Shown: positions 45,368 to 57,084, counted from the first letter of the stretch. The stretch is DNA of 64,000 nt from Methylobacterium fujisawaense (GCF_014138435.1 NZ_JACJIM010000003.1:62001-126000), one strand, 5' to 3'. Numbers and translations are program-made. The notes: generated from the letters alone by a model not told the origin.

Positions 45368-46225
45368 ATGGAGCTTGAGGACGGAGGGGCGCCGGCACGT
45401 GTCGTGATCGCGGATTGCGATCCGGGCCGGCGCCTCTCCCTGCGAGAGATCGTCCTGCGCTTCGATCCACGCGCCGTGATCGACGAGGCGACCTCCGGTC
45501 AGGCGCTCTGCGACATCCTGCTGCGTCACCGCCCGACTCTGGCCTTCGTCGGGCTTCAGCTTGACGACCTGAGCGGGCCCGAAGCCGTCGCCGTGGCGCG
45601 TCGCGCGGGTGCGGAGCCGCCCTGTCTGGTTCTGGTCGCCACCCGCGTCCTGCCGCACTGGCAGGAGATCGCCACCAGCCTCGGGGCCTACGAGGTCCTG
45701 AAGACCCCCCTCGATCCAGGCCATATCGAGCAGCTGCTCCACGCCGATGCCCGGCGCCGCGCCCCGACCCGGGCTCTGCTCGCCTGCTCGACCCCGGCGG
45801 GGCGCTCGGCCATCAGCCGTGTCGTGGCGCGCAGCGGCTTCGCCATCGACCTCGACGAGACGGATGACGGACGCCACGCCCTCAGGCAGCTGAAGTTTGC
45901 CGCCTACGACTTCGCCTTCATCGACGTGAAGCTCGGTGGCATCGACGGGCTCGAACTGGCCTGCCAGATCCAGCCCCTCAGCCTTCCGACCCGGATCACA
46001 CTGTTGACGACGTCCGAGCTGGAGCCCGTCGCCCAGGCCGGCCGCTACTTCGGCGTCGATGCGGTCCTGCGAATGCCGTTCTACGCCCGCGACATCGACC
46101 TCGCCTTGCACAACGCCCTGGGCCTGCGCAGGCCCTACCTGCTCAACGCCCTGACGGCGCCGCCCGCACCGAGTGCCCTCCTGCGGATCGCCGACCTGCC
46201 GAACTCCAGGCGCAAGATCGCCTGA
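45368..46225 (+). CDS. Protein with two receiver (REC) domains, no output domain
   Basis: This 285-residue protein has two CheY-like domains. REC1 (about 10-125) has the acidic pair (D16, D18), Thr92 and Lys112 but Gly62 instead of the phospho-acceptor Asp (FVGLQLDDLSG). REC2 (about 135-250) has Asp186 (FIDVKLGG) and Thr214/215 but lacks the acidic pair (C140, S141) and has Arg235 for Lys. Neither domain is complete. A C-terminal stretch of about 35 residues is rich in Ala/Pro and ends in Lys/Arg residues. No kinase gene is adjacent. It may act as a structural or phosphate-independent signalling scaffold, but that is inference. Confidence 0.85.
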   Translation: MELEDGGAPARVVIADCDPGRRLSLREIVLRFDPRAVIDEATSGQALCDILLRHRPTLAFVGLQLDDLSGPEAVAVARRAGAEPPCLVLVATRVLPHWQEIATSLGAYEVLKTPLDPGHIEQLLHADARRRAPTRALLACSTPAGRSAISRVVARSGFAIDLDETDDGRHALRQLKFAAYDFAFIDVKLGGIDGLELACQIQPLSLPTRITLLTTSELEPVAQAGRYFGVDAVLRMPFYARDIDLALHNALGLRRPYLLNALTAPPAPSALLRIADLPNSRRKIA

Positions 46226-46364
46226 TCCCGCCGCCGGCAGGCGGCTGCGATCTCCCAGCTTCTTTCTGAGGTGCCCGCGAAGCGGGCCTCGAAGGAGGGC
46301 TTCGGGGAGCGCGACGGTCTCCGGCGCCCTCCCGCATGGTCTGCGCTGCGCTCCGGCGACTCAG

Positions 46365-46400
46365 GACAAGGGGCAGTTCGGTCAGCCGCCCCTTTTGTCC
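46365..46400 (+). terminator. Terminator between the dual-REC gene and lpdA
   Basis: A GGGGC (46370-46374) / GCCCC (46388-46392) stem with flanking A-T pairs is followed on the plus strand by TTTTG. It lies between convergent genes and may work on both strands. Confidence 0.55.
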
Positions 46401-46441
46401 CAGCGCCCCTGCGGATGGACGCTCCTGCGTCCGCCCGCCAC

Positions 46442-47845
46442 TCAGACGTGGATCGCGCGCTTGCTCACCGCCAGGGCGGCTTCCTTGACGGCCTCGGTCA
46501 GCGTCGGATGCGCGTGGCAGGTCCGGGCGATGTCCTCCGAGGAGGCACCGAACTCCATCGCCACCGCCGCCTCGGCGATCAGGTTGCCGGCATCCGCGCC
46601 GACGATGTGCACGCCCAGCACGCGGTCGGTCTGGGCGTCGGCCAGCACCTTCACGAAGCCGTCCGTGGTGCCGTTCGCCTTGGCCCGGCCGTTGGCCGTG
46701 AAGGGGAACTTGCCGGCATTGTAGGCGACGCCGTCCTTCTTCAACTCCTCCTCGGTCTTGCCCACCGAGGCGACCTCCGGGAACGTGTAGACCACGTTCG
46801 GGATCACGCCGTAATTCACGTGGCCGGACTGGCCGGCCAGCATCTCGGCCACCGCGACGCCCTCGTCCTCGGCCTTGTGGGCCAGCATCGGGCCGGCAAT
46901 CACGTCACCGATGGCGTAGATGCCGGTGACGTTGGTGGCGTAGTGCGAGTCCGTGAGGATCCGGCCCTTGTCGTCCCGCTGGACGCCCACCGTGTCGAGG
47001 CCCAGGCCCTCCGTGTAGGGGACCCGGCCGATGCAGACGAGCACCGCGTCCGCCTGGAGCGTTTCCGCCGCGCCGCCCGCGGCCGGCTCCACGGTGACGG
47101 TCGCGCCGCCCTTCTTGCCGACCTCGACGCCGGTCACCTTGGTGGACAACTTGAAGGCGATGCCCTGCTTGGTCAGGATCCGCTGGAACTGCTTGCCGAC
47201 CTCTCCGTCCATGCCGGGCAGCACCCGGTCGAGATACTCGACCACGGTGACCTCGGAGCCGAGCCGGCGCCAGACGGAGCCCAGCTCCAGACCGATCACG
47301 CCGGCGCCGATGACCAGGAGCTTCTTCGGCACCCGGTCGAGCTCCAGGGCGCCGGTCGAGGAAACCACCACCTTCTCGTCGATGGTGACGCCGGGCAGCC
47401 GCGCCACGTCCGAGCCGGTGGCGATGACGATGCTCTTGGTCTCGAGCATCTGGTTGCCGCCATCCTCGGACACGACCTCGACCCGGCCGGCTCCCGCGAT
47501 CCGGCCGGTGCCGTGGAAGGTCTCGACCTTGTTCTTCTTGAGCAGGAACTCGACGCCCTTGGTGTTGCCCGCCACGCCCTCGGCCTTGAAGGCCATCATC
47601 TTTTTCAGGTCGAGCTTCGGCGTGCCGACATCGATGCCGAGATCGGCGAAATGCGTGTTGGCCTCCTCGAACGCCTCGGAGGCGTGCAGCAGGGCCTTGG
47701 ACGGGATGCAGCCGACATTGAGGCAGGTGCCGCCATGGGTCGCGCGCTTCTCGACCACGGCGGTCCGCAGGCCGAGCTGCGCCGCGCGGATGGCGCACAC
47801 GTAGCCGCCGGGACCGGTGCCGATGACGACGAGATCGTAGGACAT
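46442..47845 (-). CDS. lpdA: Dihydrolipoyl dehydrogenase (E3)
   Basis: This 467-residue flavoprotein reoxidises dihydrolipoamide in the 2-oxoglutarate (and possibly pyruvate) dehydrogenase complex. It has the FAD motif [14 protein letters not shown], the redox disulfide [16 protein letters not shown], the NAD motif [19 protein letters not shown], and the C-terminal active-site His-Glu region [13 protein letters not shown]. It is the last gene of the odh block. An SDR gene precedes it by 67 bp. Confidence 0.97.
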   Translation of the reverse strand: MSYDLVVIGTGPGGYVCAIRAAQLGLRTAVVEKRATHGGTCLNVGCIPSKALLHASEAFEEANTHFADLGIDVGTPKLDLKKMMAFKAEGVAGNTKGVEFLLKKNKVETFHGTGRIAGAGRVEVVSEDGGNQMLETKSIVIATGSDVARLPGVTIDEKVVVSSTGALELDRVPKKLLVIGAGVIGLELGSVWRRLGSEVTVVEYLDRVLPGMDGEVGKQFQRILTKQGIAFKLSTKVTGVEVGKKGGATVTVEPAAGGAAETLQADAVLVCIGRVPYTEGLGLDTVGVQRDDKGRILTDSHYATNVTGIYAIGDVIAGPMLAHKAEDEGVAVAEMLAGQSGHVNYGVIPNVVYTFPEVASVGKTEEELKKDGVAYNAGKFPFTANGRAKANGTTDGFVKVLADAQTDRVLGVHIVGADAGNLIAEAAVAMEFGASSEDIARTCHAHPTLTEAVKEAALAVSKRAIHV

Positions 47846-47912
47846 GAGGCTTCGCTTCCGCTCGGTCGTGCCGCGTGTGAGACGGGCAGGGAATGTCAGG
47901 TCGGGCTGAGGC

Positions 47913-48668
47913 TCAGCGGCCGCCGCCGACGTCGAGGATGGCGCCCGTGGTGTAGGAGGCCTCCTCCGAGAGCAGCCACACGATCGGTGCGGCCACCTCC
48001 TCGGCGGTGCCGGCCCGCTTCATCGGGACGCCCGGGCCGAGGCGCTCCACCCGGTCCGGCTCGCCGCCGCTGGCATGGATCTCGGTGGCGATGATGCCGG
48101 GCGCCACCGCGTTGACCCGGATGCCTTCGGCGGCCACCTCCCGGGCGAGCCCGATCGTCAGCGCGTCGATGGCCCCCTTCGAGGCGGCGTAATCCACGAA
48201 CTGACCGGGGCCGCCCAGCCGCGCCGCCACCGAGGACAGGTTGACGATGGCGCCCCCTGCCCCGCCGCGCTTGGTCGACATCCGCCGGACCGCCTCGCGG
48301 GCGCACAGGAAGCTGCCGACCACGTTGGTTGTCATCATCCGCTGGAGCCGGCCCTCGGTCATGTCGGCGACGTCGGACTTCACGTCGACGACGCCGGCAT
48401 TGTTGACCAAAGCCGCGAGGCGCCCGAGCCCATCGGCCGCCCTGAACAGCGCGATGACGTCGGCCTCGCTGCCGACATCGCCCTTCACGGCGCGCGCCTT
48501 GCCGCCCTGGGCGGTGATCGCGTCCACCACGGTCTTGGCTGCGGCGGCGTCCGACACGTAGCTCAGGCAGACCGCGTAGCCGCGCTCCGCGAGAAGCAGC
48601 GACACGGCCCGGCCGATGCCGCGGCTGCCGCCGGTGACGATCGCAACCCTGTTCTCAGCGCCCGACAT
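47913..48668 (-). CDS. Short-chain dehydrogenase/reductase within the odh block
   Basis: This 251-residue classical SDR has TGGSRGIG near the N-terminus, NNAGVV, the catalytic Tyr-Lys in [10 protein letters not shown] and PGIIATEI. It fits the glucose/ribitol dehydrogenase-like branch; substrate unknown. It begins only 7 bp after odhB, so it is probably cotranscribed with the 2-oxoglutarate dehydrogenase genes, although no known step of the complex needs an SDR. Confidence 0.9.
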   Translation of the reverse strand: MSGAENRVAIVTGGSRGIGRAVSLLLAERGYAVCLSYVSDAAAAKTVVDAITAQGGKARAVKGDVGSEADVIALFRAADGLGRLAALVNNAGVVDVKSDVADMTEGRLQRMMTTNVVGSFLCAREAVRRMSTKRGGAGGAIVNLSSVAARLGGPGQFVDYAASKGAIDALTIGLAREVAAEGIRVNAVAPGIIATEIHASGGEPDRVERLGPGVPMKRAGTAEEVAAPIVWLLSEEASYTTGAILDVGGGR

Positions 48669-48675
48669 GACGACC

Positions 48676-50004
48676 TCAGAGGTCCAGCACGAGCCGCGCC
48701 GGATCCTCCAGCGCCTCCTTCACCCGCACCAGGAAGGTCACAGCCTCCTTACCGTCGACGATGCGATGATCGTACGACAGCGCGAGGTACATCATCGGCC
48801 GGGCCTCGATCTTGCCGGCCCGGACCACCGGGCGCTCCTCGATGCGGTGCATGCCGAGGATGCCCGATTGCGGCGCGTTGAGGATCGGCGTCGACATCAG
48901 CGAGCCGTAGATGCCGCCGTTGGTGATCGTGAAGGTGCCGCCCTGCATCTCCTCGATGGAGAGCTTGCCGTCGCGGGCCTTCTTGCCGAAGCCCGCGATC
49001 TTCTTCTCGATGCCGGCGATCGACAGGTCGTCGGCGTCGCGCACCACCGGCACGACGAGCCCCTTATCGGTCCCGACCGCGATGCCGATGTGGTAGTAGT
49101 TCTTGTAGACAAGGTCCTGCCCGTCGATCTCGGCGTTGACCGCCGGCACGTCCTTGAGGGCGCCGATCACCGCCTTGGTGAAGAAGCCCATGAAGCCGAG
49201 CTTCGTGCCGTGCTTCTTCTCGAAGATATCCTTGTACTGGCTGCGCATCGCCATCACGGCCGACATGTCGACGTCGTTGAACGTCGTCAGCATCGCCGCC
49301 GTGTCCTGCGCGTCCTTGAGGCGGCGCGCGATGGTCTGGCGCAGCTTCGTCATCCGCACGCGTTCCTCGCGCGCGGCGTCGTCCGGCGCCGAAGGCGCGC
49401 GCGGCAGGGTCGGTCGGGCCTCCTTGGCGGGCGCGGCCGACGGGCCCTTTGCGATGGCGCCGAGCATGTCGCCCTTGGTGACGCGGCCGTCCTTGCCGGA
49501 GCCACTGACCGCCGACGGGTCGACGCCGGATTCCCGGGCGAGCTTCGCCACCGCCGGGCCGTTGTCGCCCACCGGGCGCTGCTGGGCTGCCGCCGGAGCG
49601 GCGGCGTCGCCGTGGTTGCCGTAGCCGGCAGAGGATTCCTGGGCGGGCGCTTCGGCCTTCGCGGGGGCGGCGGCCTTCGGGGTCTCGCTCCGGCTCTCGG
49701 CTTTGATCTCGGCGGCCTCCTTCGGGGCCTCCTTGGGGGCGGCCTTCTTGCCGCTGCCGGCCGCGCCGGCCTCGACGATCGAGCCGAGCAGGGCGCCGGG
49801 CTCCACGGTCTCCCCATCCTTGACCAGGATCTCGCCGAGCTCGCCGGCCGCCGGGGCGTTGACCTCCAGGGTGACCTTGTCGGTCTCGAGCTCGACGATC
49901 GGCTCGTCGGCCGCGACCGTGTCGCCGGGCTTCTTGAACCAGCGGCCGATCGTGGCCTCGCTCACGGATTCGCCGAGGGTCGGGACGAGGATGTCGGTTG
50001 CCAT
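48676..50004 (-). CDS. odhB: Dihydrolipoamide succinyltransferase (E2 of 2-oxoglutarate dehydrogenase)
   Basis: This 442-residue E2 has one N-terminal lipoyl domain with the lipoylated lysine in [11 protein letters not shown], an Ala/Pro/Lys-rich linker (about 80-150), a peripheral-subunit-binding domain ([28 protein letters not shown] in two parts) and the acyltransferase core ending in [16 protein letters not shown] (catalytic His). The core also has the typical [15 protein letters not shown]. It transfers succinyl from E1 to CoA. Confidence 0.97.
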   Translation of the reverse strand: MATDILVPTLGESVSEATIGRWFKKPGDTVAADEPIVELETDKVTLEVNAPAAGELGEILVKDGETVEPGALLGSIVEAGAAGSGKKAAPKEAPKEAAEIKAESRSETPKAAAPAKAEAPAQESSAGYGNHGDAAAPAAAQQRPVGDNGPAVAKLARESGVDPSAVSGSGKDGRVTKGDMLGAIAKGPSAAPAKEARPTLPRAPSAPDDAAREERVRMTKLRQTIARRLKDAQDTAAMLTTFNDVDMSAVMAMRSQYKDIFEKKHGTKLGFMGFFTKAVIGALKDVPAVNAEIDGQDLVYKNYYHIGIAVGTDKGLVVPVVRDADDLSIAGIEKKIAGFGKKARDGKLSIEEMQGGTFTITNGGIYGSLMSTPILNAPQSGILGMHRIEERPVVRAGKIEARPMMYLALSYDHRIVDGKEAVTFLVRVKEALEDPARLVLDL

Positions 50005-50053
50005 GCTCTCTTCTGCCCCGCGGGGGGCCTCCTCTGGATGTCGGGCCGCGACG

Positions 50054-50353
50054 TCAGCGCCGCAGGATCAGGGATGGAACGGGCGAGACGCTGTACCGGA
50101 AGCCTGCCTGCGCCATCAGGACGGGATCTGCTTCGCCGAGCGCCTCGGCCTGGGCCGCGTCGTCCGCCTCGACCAGGGCCAGGCCCCAGGTGCCGCCGGA
50201 CTCGAAGACGGGCCCGACCGCGATGGCGGCCCCTGCGGCCGCCTGCTCCATCCAGTAGCCGGAATGGGCCGAGAACAGCGCCTTCTCGGCCTCCGTCGCG
50301 TCGAACGGGAAGCTCGGGCGGGGCGGTTCCAGACGGAGCAGGAAATAGGCCAT
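50054..50353 (-). CDS. YciI-like family protein
   Basis: This 99-residue protein has the YciI/ferredoxin-like alpha+beta fold pattern: [12 protein letters not shown], the [20 protein letters not shown] motif with a conserved His, and a [17 protein letters not shown] strand-helix. Function in this family is not settled. It sits between sucA (10 bp away) and odhB (49 bp away) on the same strand, so it is cotranscribed with the complex and may be a small accessory protein. Confidence 0.85.
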   Translation of the reverse strand: MAYFLLRLEPPRPSFPFDATEAEKALFSAHSGYWMEQAAAGAAIAVGPVFESGGTWGLALVEADDAAQAEALGEADPVLMAQAGFRYSVSPVPSLILRR

Positions 50354-50363
50354 GGCCGGATGA

Positions 50364-53363
50364 TCAGACCGCCAGGGCCTCGTTGAGGAAGGCCTGGAGC
50401 TGCGCCTGGTGCTTCGACATCTGGCCGACCGCCGTGGAGGCGGAGGCCGGACGGCCGACGTACCGGGCGCGCTTCACCGCGGAGCCGGCCTGGCCGAGCA
50501 CCCACTCGAGGTAGGGCTCGACGAAGGACCAGGCGCCCATGTTCTTGGGCTCCTCCTGGCACCAGATCACGTCGGCGTTGCGGAAGCGGGCCATCTCGTT
50601 GGCCAGGGCCTTGAGCGGGAACGGGTAGAGCTGCTCGACACGCATCAGGTAGATGTCGTTGAGCCCGCGCTTCTCCCGCTCCTCCAGCAGGTCGTAGTAG
50701 ACCTTGCCGGAACACAAGACGACGCGGCGGATCTTGTCGTCGCGCACGAGTTTGTTCGGCGCGCCCTCCTCCTCCGCGTCGTCCCAGAGGACGCGGTGGA
50801 AGGTCGAGCCCTCGGCCAGCGCGTCGAGGCTGGAGACGGCACGCTTGTGGCGCAGCAGCGACTTCGGCGTCATCAGCACCAGCGGCTTGCGGAAGTCGCG
50901 CTTCAGCTGCCGGCGCAGGATGTGGAAGTAGTTCGCCGGCGTCGTGACGTTGGCGACCTGCATGTTGTCCTCGGCGCAGGCCTGGAGGTAGCGCTCCAGC
51001 CGGGCGGAGGAGTGCTCCGGCCCCTGCCCCTCGTAGCCGTGCGGCAGCAGCAGCACGAGGCCGGACATGCGCAGCCACTTGCGCTCGCCGGACGCGATGA
51101 ACTGGTCGATCACCACCTGGGCGCCGTTGGCGAAATCGCCGAACTGCGCCTCCCAGAGGACCAGGGCGTTCGGCTCGGCCAGCGAGTAGCCGTACTCGAA
51201 GCCGAGCACCGCCTCCTCGGAGAGCATCGAGTTGATGATCTCTATGGAGGCCTGGCCCTCGCGGATGGCGTTGAGCGGCGTGTAGCGCTGCTCGTTCTCC
51301 TGATCGATCACCACCGCGTGGCGCTGCGAGAAGGTGCCGCGCTCGACATCCTGGCCGGAGAGCCGGACCCGGTTGCCGTCGAGCAGGGTCGCCCCGAAGG
51401 CCAGCGCCTCGGCGGTCGCCCAGTCGATGCCGACACCCGTCTCCACCGCCTTGGCGCGGTTGTCCATGAACCGCTGGATCGTGCGGTGCAGGTGGAAGCC
51501 GGGCGGCGCCTGGGTGATCTTGCGCCCGATCTCCTGCAGGGTCTCGGCCGGCACGGCGGTGCGGCCTCGGCGCGGATCGTCCACGTCCTCGTGGACCGCC
51601 TTCACGCCGGACCAGCGGCCGTCGAGCCAGTCGGCCTTGTTGGCCTTGTAGGTGTTGGCGACGTCGAGCTCGGTGTCGAGCATCCCGCGGAACTCGGCCT
51701 TTCGGGCGTCGAGCGCCTCCTGGGTCACGGAGCTGTTCTCGACGAGCTTGCGGCCGTAATTCTCCAGCACCGAGGGATGCTTGCGGATCCGCTGGTACAT
51801 CTTCGGCTGGGTGAAGGCCGGCTCATCGCCCTCGTTGTGGCCGAAGCGGCGGTAGCAGAGCATGTCGATCACGACCGGCTTGCCGAACTTCTGCCGGTAC
51901 TCGACCGCCACCTTGGCCGCGAAGGTGACGGCTTCCGGATCGTCGCCGTTGCAGTGGAAGATCGGCGCCTCGACCATCTTGGCGACGTCGGACGGGTAGG
52001 GCGAGGAGCGCGAGAAGCGCGGATCGGTGGTGAAGCCGATCTGGTTGTTGATGATGAAGTGGATCGAGCCGCCGGTGCGGTGGCCCTTCAGGCCCGACAG
52101 GCCGAAGCACTCGGCCACCACGCCCTGGCCCGCGAAGGCGGCGTCGCCGTGGATCAGCAGCGGCAGCACCGTGCGGCGCTCGATGTTGGGTTTGGCCCAC
52201 TGGTCCTGCTTGGCGCGGACCTTCCCGAGCACCACCGGATCGACGATCTCGAGATGCGAGGGGTTGGCGGTGAGCGACAGGTGGACGTTGTTGCCGTCGA
52301 AGGCGCGGTCCGAGGACGCGCCCAGATGGTACTTCACGTCGCCCGAGCCCTCGACCTCGGCCGGGGAAGCCGAGCCGCCCTTGAACTCGTGGAACACCGC
52401 CCGGAAGGGCTTAGCCATCACGTTGGTGAGGACGTTGAGCCGGCCGCGATGGGCCATGCCCAGCACGATCTCGCGGACGCCGAGCGCGCCGCCGCGCTTG
52501 ATGATCTGCTCCAGCGCCGGGATCATCGACTCGCCGCCATCGAGGCCGAAGCGCTTCGTGCCGGTGTACTTCAGGTCCAGGAACTTCTCGAAGCCCTCGG
52601 CCTCGATCAGCTTGTTGAGGATCGCGCGGCGGCCCTCGGGCGTGAAGGAGATCTCCTTGTCCTTGCCCTCGATGCGCTCCTGGATCCACGCCTTCTCGGC
52701 GGGGTCGGAGATGTGCATGAACTCGACGCCGAGCGTCTGGCAGTAGGTCCGCTCCAGGATGTCGACGATCTCGCGGATCGTGCCGAACTGGAGGCCGAGC
52801 ACGTTGTCGAGGAAGATCGGGCGGTCCCAGTCGGATTCCTCGGTGAAGCCGTAATGCTGCGGGTGCAGCTCCTCGTGGTCACCGCGGGGGGCAAGCCCGA
52901 GCGGGTCGAGCTTGGCGTGCAGGTGGCCGCGCATGCGGTAGGAGCGGATCAGCATGATCGCCCGCACCGAATCCTTCGTCGCCTGCTCCACAGACACGCC
53001 GGTGGTCGCGGTGACGCTGTCCTGCGGCTTGCCGGGCTTCGCGTCCTTGGCGTCCTTGCCGTCCCGGGCGACGATGCGGTCGCCGACCGCCTTCTCCAGG
53101 GCACCCCAGTTGCCGTCGAGCGCCGAGACCAGCTCGCCGTTCAGCGGCACCGGCCAGTTGGGCTTCTCCCAGGAGGCGCCGGCGGCGTTCTTCTCGACCA
53201 GGGTCTCGTCCTCGCCGAGCCCCTTGAAGAAGGTCTGCCACTCCGGATCCACCGAGGACGGGTTGCGGGCGTAGGCCGCCTGCAATTCCTCGATGTAGGC
53301 GGCGTTGGCGCCGTAGAGGAACGAGGTTTCGAGGAGCGCTTCGTTCACGTCTTGGCGTGCCAT
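50364..53363 (-). CDS. sucA: 2-oxoglutarate dehydrogenase E1 component
   Basis: This 999-residue thiamine-diphosphate enzyme decarboxylates 2-oxoglutarate. It starts MARQDVNEALLETSFLYGANAAYIEELQ (in parts), with the N-terminal lid NPSSVDPEWQTFF. The ThDP-binding region has HLGASSDRAFDG, GDAAFAGQGVVAE and FGHNEGDEPAFTQP. The C-terminal part has LLLPHGYEGQGPEHSSARLE and LMTPKSLLRHK. The ATG at 53363 fits the family; a longer frame exists upstream. It stands after sucD on the minus strand, with a hairpin between. Confidence 0.98.
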   Translation of the reverse strand: MARQDVNEALLETSFLYGANAAYIEELQAAYARNPSSVDPEWQTFFKGLGEDETLVEKNAAGASWEKPNWPVPLNGELVSALDGNWGALEKAVGDRIVARDGKDAKDAKPGKPQDSVTATTGVSVEQATKDSVRAIMLIRSYRMRGHLHAKLDPLGLAPRGDHEELHPQHYGFTEESDWDRPIFLDNVLGLQFGTIREIVDILERTYCQTLGVEFMHISDPAEKAWIQERIEGKDKEISFTPEGRRAILNKLIEAEGFEKFLDLKYTGTKRFGLDGGESMIPALEQIIKRGGALGVREIVLGMAHRGRLNVLTNVMAKPFRAVFHEFKGGSASPAEVEGSGDVKYHLGASSDRAFDGNNVHLSLTANPSHLEIVDPVVLGKVRAKQDQWAKPNIERRTVLPLLIHGDAAFAGQGVVAECFGLSGLKGHRTGGSIHFIINNQIGFTTDPRFSRSSPYPSDVAKMVEAPIFHCNGDDPEAVTFAAKVAVEYRQKFGKPVVIDMLCYRRFGHNEGDEPAFTQPKMYQRIRKHPSVLENYGRKLVENSSVTQEALDARKAEFRGMLDTELDVANTYKANKADWLDGRWSGVKAVHEDVDDPRRGRTAVPAETLQEIGRKITQAPPGFHLHRTIQRFMDNRAKAVETGVGIDWATAEALAFGATLLDGNRVRLSGQDVERGTFSQRHAVVIDQENEQRYTPLNAIREGQASIEIINSMLSEEAVLGFEYGYSLAEPNALVLWEAQFGDFANGAQVVIDQFIASGERKWLRMSGLVLLLPHGYEGQGPEHSSARLERYLQACAEDNMQVANVTTPANYFHILRRQLKRDFRKPLVLMTPKSLLRHKRAVSSLDALAEGSTFHRVLWDDAEEEGAPNKLVRDDKIRRVVLCSGKVYYDLLEEREKRGLNDIYLMRVEQLYPFPLKALANEMARFRNADVIWCQEEPKNMGAWSFVEPYLEWVLGQAGSAVKRARYVGRPASASTAVGQMSKHQAQLQAFLNEALAV

Positions 53364-53445
53364 GGTGCGTCCATCCTGTCGCGCGGGCAGGCTCCCCTGC
53401 CCTTCGGGCTCCCCGTCAGCGCGGCGGATCGCCCTCAAACCGAAA

Positions 53446-53465
53446 CGGGGCGGGTGACCGCCCCG
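53446..53465 (-). terminator. Hairpin between sucD and sucA
   Basis: An 8-bp perfect stem (53446-53453 with 53458-53465) and GTGA loop lie between sucD and sucA. On the minus strand it is followed by TTTCGGTTTG. It may partly terminate or modulate the mdh-sucCD transcript before sucA. Confidence 0.5.
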
Positions 53466-53535
53466 CTGAAATCGTCTGCACGCCCGATATGGGCGTTGCG
53501 GCCCTGCGATGGCCGCAACGCAGGCGCGCTTGCCC

Positions 53536-54420
53536 TCAGCCCTTCAGGACCTCGACGAGCGTCGAGCCCAGCCGGGCCGGCGACGGCGACACGCGGATGC
53601 CCGCGGCCTCCATGGCGGCGATCTTGTCCTCGGCGCCGCCCTTGCCGCCCGAGATGATCGCGCCGGCATGGCCCATGCGGCGGCCCGGAGGCGCCGTGCG
53701 GCCGGCGATGAAGCCAACCATCGGCTTCTTGCGCCCGCGCTTGGCCTCGTCCTTCAGGAACTGCGCAGCCTCCTCCTCGGCCGAGCCGCCGATCTCGCCG
53801 ATCATCACGATCGACTCGGTCTTCGGATCGGCGAGGAACAGCTCCAGCACGTCGATGAATTCGGTGCCCTTCACCGGATCACCGCCGATGCCCACCGCGG
53901 TGGTCTGGCCGAGGCCGGCATTGGAGGTCTGGAACACCGCCTCGTAGGTCAGCGTGCCGGAGCGCGAGACGATACCGACCGAGCCTTGCCGGAAGATGTT
54001 GGCCGGCATGATGCCGATCTTCGATTCGCCCGCCGTGACGATGCCCGGGCAGTTCGGCCCGACCAGACGCGACTTCGAGCCAGTGAGCGCCCGCTTCACC
54101 TTGACCATGTCGAGCACCGGAATGCCCTCGGTGATGCAGACGATCAGCGGGATCTCGGCGGCGATCGCTTCGCAGATCGCGTCGGCGGCGCCGGGCGGGG
54201 GCACGTAGACCACCGAGGCGTCGGCGCCCGTGGCCTCGCGGGCCTCGGCCACCGTGTCGAACACCGGCAGGCCGAGATGCGTCGAGCCGCCCTTACCGGG
54301 GCTCGTGCCGCCGACCATCTTGGTGCCGTAGGCGATGGCCTGCTCGGAGTGGAAGGTCCCGTTCTTGCCGGTGAAACCCTGGCAGATGACCTTGGTGTTG
54401 GCGTCGATCATCACCGACAT
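53536..54420 (-). CDS. sucD: Succinyl-CoA synthetase alpha subunit
   Basis: This 294-residue subunit binds CoA and carries the phosphohistidine (GHAGAII region near the C-terminus). It starts [19 protein letters not shown], the CoA-binding Rossmann domain, and has [23 protein letters not shown] in parts. It is 2 bp from sucC on the same strand. The enzyme makes ATP or GTP from succinyl-CoA in the TCA cycle. Confidence 0.98.
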   Translation of the reverse strand: MSVMIDANTKVICQGFTGKNGTFHSEQAIAYGTKMVGGTSPGKGGSTHLGLPVFDTVAEAREATGADASVVYVPPPGAADAICEAIAAEIPLIVCITEGIPVLDMVKVKRALTGSKSRLVGPNCPGIVTAGESKIGIMPANIFRQGSVGIVSRSGTLTYEAVFQTSNAGLGQTTAVGIGGDPVKGTEFIDVLELFLADPKTESIVMIGEIGGSAEEEAAQFLKDEAKRGRKKPMVGFIAGRTAPPGRRMGHAGAIISGGKGGAEDKIAAMEAAGIRVSPSPARLGSTLVEVLKG

Positions 54421-54422
54421 GA

Positions 54423-55619
54423 TCAGGCTCCCTTCACGGCGGCGACGATCTTCTGGGCGGCGTCGTCGAGGTCGTCCGCCGGGATCACGTTGAGACCGGA
54501 ATTCCGGATGATCGCCTTCCCCTCCTCGACGTTCGTGCCCTCGAGGCGCACAACCAGCGGCACCTGCAGGCCCACCGCCTTCACGGCCGCGATGACGCCG
54601 TTGGCGATCACGTCGCACTTCATGATCCCGCCGAAGATGTTGACGAGGATCCCCTTCACGTTCGGATCGGCGGTGATGATCTTGAACGCCGCCGTGACCT
54701 TCTCCTCCGAGGCGCCGCCGCCGACATCGAGGAAGTTCGCCGGCTCCTCGCCGTAGAGCTTGATGATGTCGAGGGTCGCCATGGCGAGGCCGGCGCCGTT
54801 GACCATGCAGCCGATCGTGCCGTCGAGCGCGATGTAGGCGAGGTCGTACTTGGACGCCTCGATCTCCTTGGCGTCCTCCTCGGTCTCGTCGCGGAGCGCC
54901 ACGATGTCCGGGTGCCGGTAGAGGGCGTTCGAATCGAAGGCCATCTTGGCGTCGAGGCACTTGAGATGCCCGTCCGCGGTGAGCACCAGCGGGTTGATCT
55001 CGAGGAGGCTCATGTCCTTGGCGACGAAGGCCGCGTAGAGCTTCTCGGTGAGCGCGCCGGCTTCCTTGGCCTGGGCGCCGGACAGCCCGAGCGCCTTGGC
55101 GACGGCGCGGCCGTGATGGGGCATGACGCCCGTGGCCGGATCGACCGCGATCGTGTGGATCTTCTCGGGCGTGTCGTGGGCCACCGCCTCGATGTCCATC
55201 CCGCCCTCGGTGGAGACCACGAAGGCGACGCCGCCCGTGGCGCGGTCCACCAGCATCGAGAGGTAGAATTCCTCGGCGATCTGCGCGCCTTCCTCGATGT
55301 AAAGGCGGTTGACCTGCTTGCCGGCCGGGCCGGTCTGGATCGTCACCAGCGTCTGGCCGAGCATCTCGCCCGCATACTGCTTCACCTCGTCGATCGACTT
55401 GGTGACGCGCACGCCGCCCTTAGCGCCCTCGGGTGCACCCTTGAAGGTGCCCTTGCCGCGGCCGCCCGCGTGGATCTGGCTCTTCACGACCCAGACCGGG
55501 CCGCCGAGCTCCTTGGCGGCGGCCTCAGCCTCCGACGGGTTGAAGATGGCCACGCCGCGGGAGACGGGCAGGCCGAACTCCTTCAGCACGGCCTTGGCCT
55601 GGTATTCGTGGATGTTCAT
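54423..55619 (-). CDS. sucC: Succinyl-CoA synthetase beta subunit
   Basis: This 398-residue ATP-grasp subunit has [22 protein letters not shown] in parts, [15 protein letters not shown] (nucleotide lysine), EINPLVLT and the C-terminal domain [18 protein letters not shown] with the succinate-binding glycines. Length is typical. It precedes sucD with a 2-bp gap, so the two are translated as a pair. Confidence 0.98.
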   Translation of the reverse strand: MNIHEYQAKAVLKEFGLPVSRGVAIFNPSEAEAAAKELGGPVWVVKSQIHAGGRGKGTFKGAPEGAKGGVRVTKSIDEVKQYAGEMLGQTLVTIQTGPAGKQVNRLYIEEGAQIAEEFYLSMLVDRATGGVAFVVSTEGGMDIEAVAHDTPEKIHTIAVDPATGVMPHHGRAVAKALGLSGAQAKEAGALTEKLYAAFVAKDMSLLEINPLVLTADGHLKCLDAKMAFDSNALYRHPDIVALRDETEEDAKEIEASKYDLAYIALDGTIGCMVNGAGLAMATLDIIKLYGEEPANFLDVGGGASEEKVTAAFKIITADPNVKGILVNIFGGIMKCDVIANGVIAAVKAVGLQVPLVVRLEGTNVEEGKAIIRNSGLNVIPADDLDDAAQKIVAAVKGA

Positions 55620-55721
55620 CGGAGCCTCGTAGGGAGGAGCGAATAGGTGGCAACGAACAGCGCGGAGCGACTGGGATTCGAATCCCCGAACGCTTCGCGC
55701 GGCCCGGTATCCGCTTACCGG

Positions 55722-56870
<1,149 letters not shown>

Positions 56871-56918
56871 TCAACGAGGCGAGGGGTGTGCCGAAACGTC
56901 AACGTCGCGAAGGTTTTA

Positions 56919-56931
56919 GGTGCAGTGCACC
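56919..56931. promoter_or_regulatory. 13-bp palindrome upstream of mdh
   Basis: GGTGCA-G-TGCACC is perfectly symmetric about its central base, 235 bp before the mdh start. No matching regulator is known to me. Confidence 0.4.
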
Positions 56932-56958
56932 CGGCTCCGCAGGCGCTCCGAAGTCTCG

Positions 56959-56982
56959 ATGACAGATTCTGAAACCTGTCAT
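56959..56982. promoter_or_regulatory. Inverted repeat upstream of mdh
   Basis: ATGACAG (56959-56965) and CTGTCAT (56976-56982) form a perfect 7-bp dyad with 10-bp spacer, suited to a dimeric regulator. Confidence 0.45.
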
Positions 56983-57021
56983 TTCGGTCGGGGGCGGCGC
57001 TCGGATCGGCCCGCAGCGCGG

Positions 57022-57056
57022 AAACGACAAGGGCCCGGACAGGGGAGTCCGGGCCC
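57022..57056 (-). terminator. Intrinsic terminator after the TetR-type gene
   Basis: A 10-bp perfect stem (57031-57040 with 57047-57056) with 6-nt loop is followed on the minus strand by TTGTCGTTTC. Confidence 0.7.
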
Positions 57057-57084
57057 GGCGATCGGCGTTCGCGAAAGCGGTGGA

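Noticed and set aside
45219..45407. A 62-residue frame between xerC and the dual-receiver gene
   Set aside because: It overlaps the start of the well-supported receiver protein and has no recognisable features.
50409..53657. A 1,082-residue open frame antisense to sucA
   Set aside because: The same shadow effect; sucA has all its catalytic motifs.
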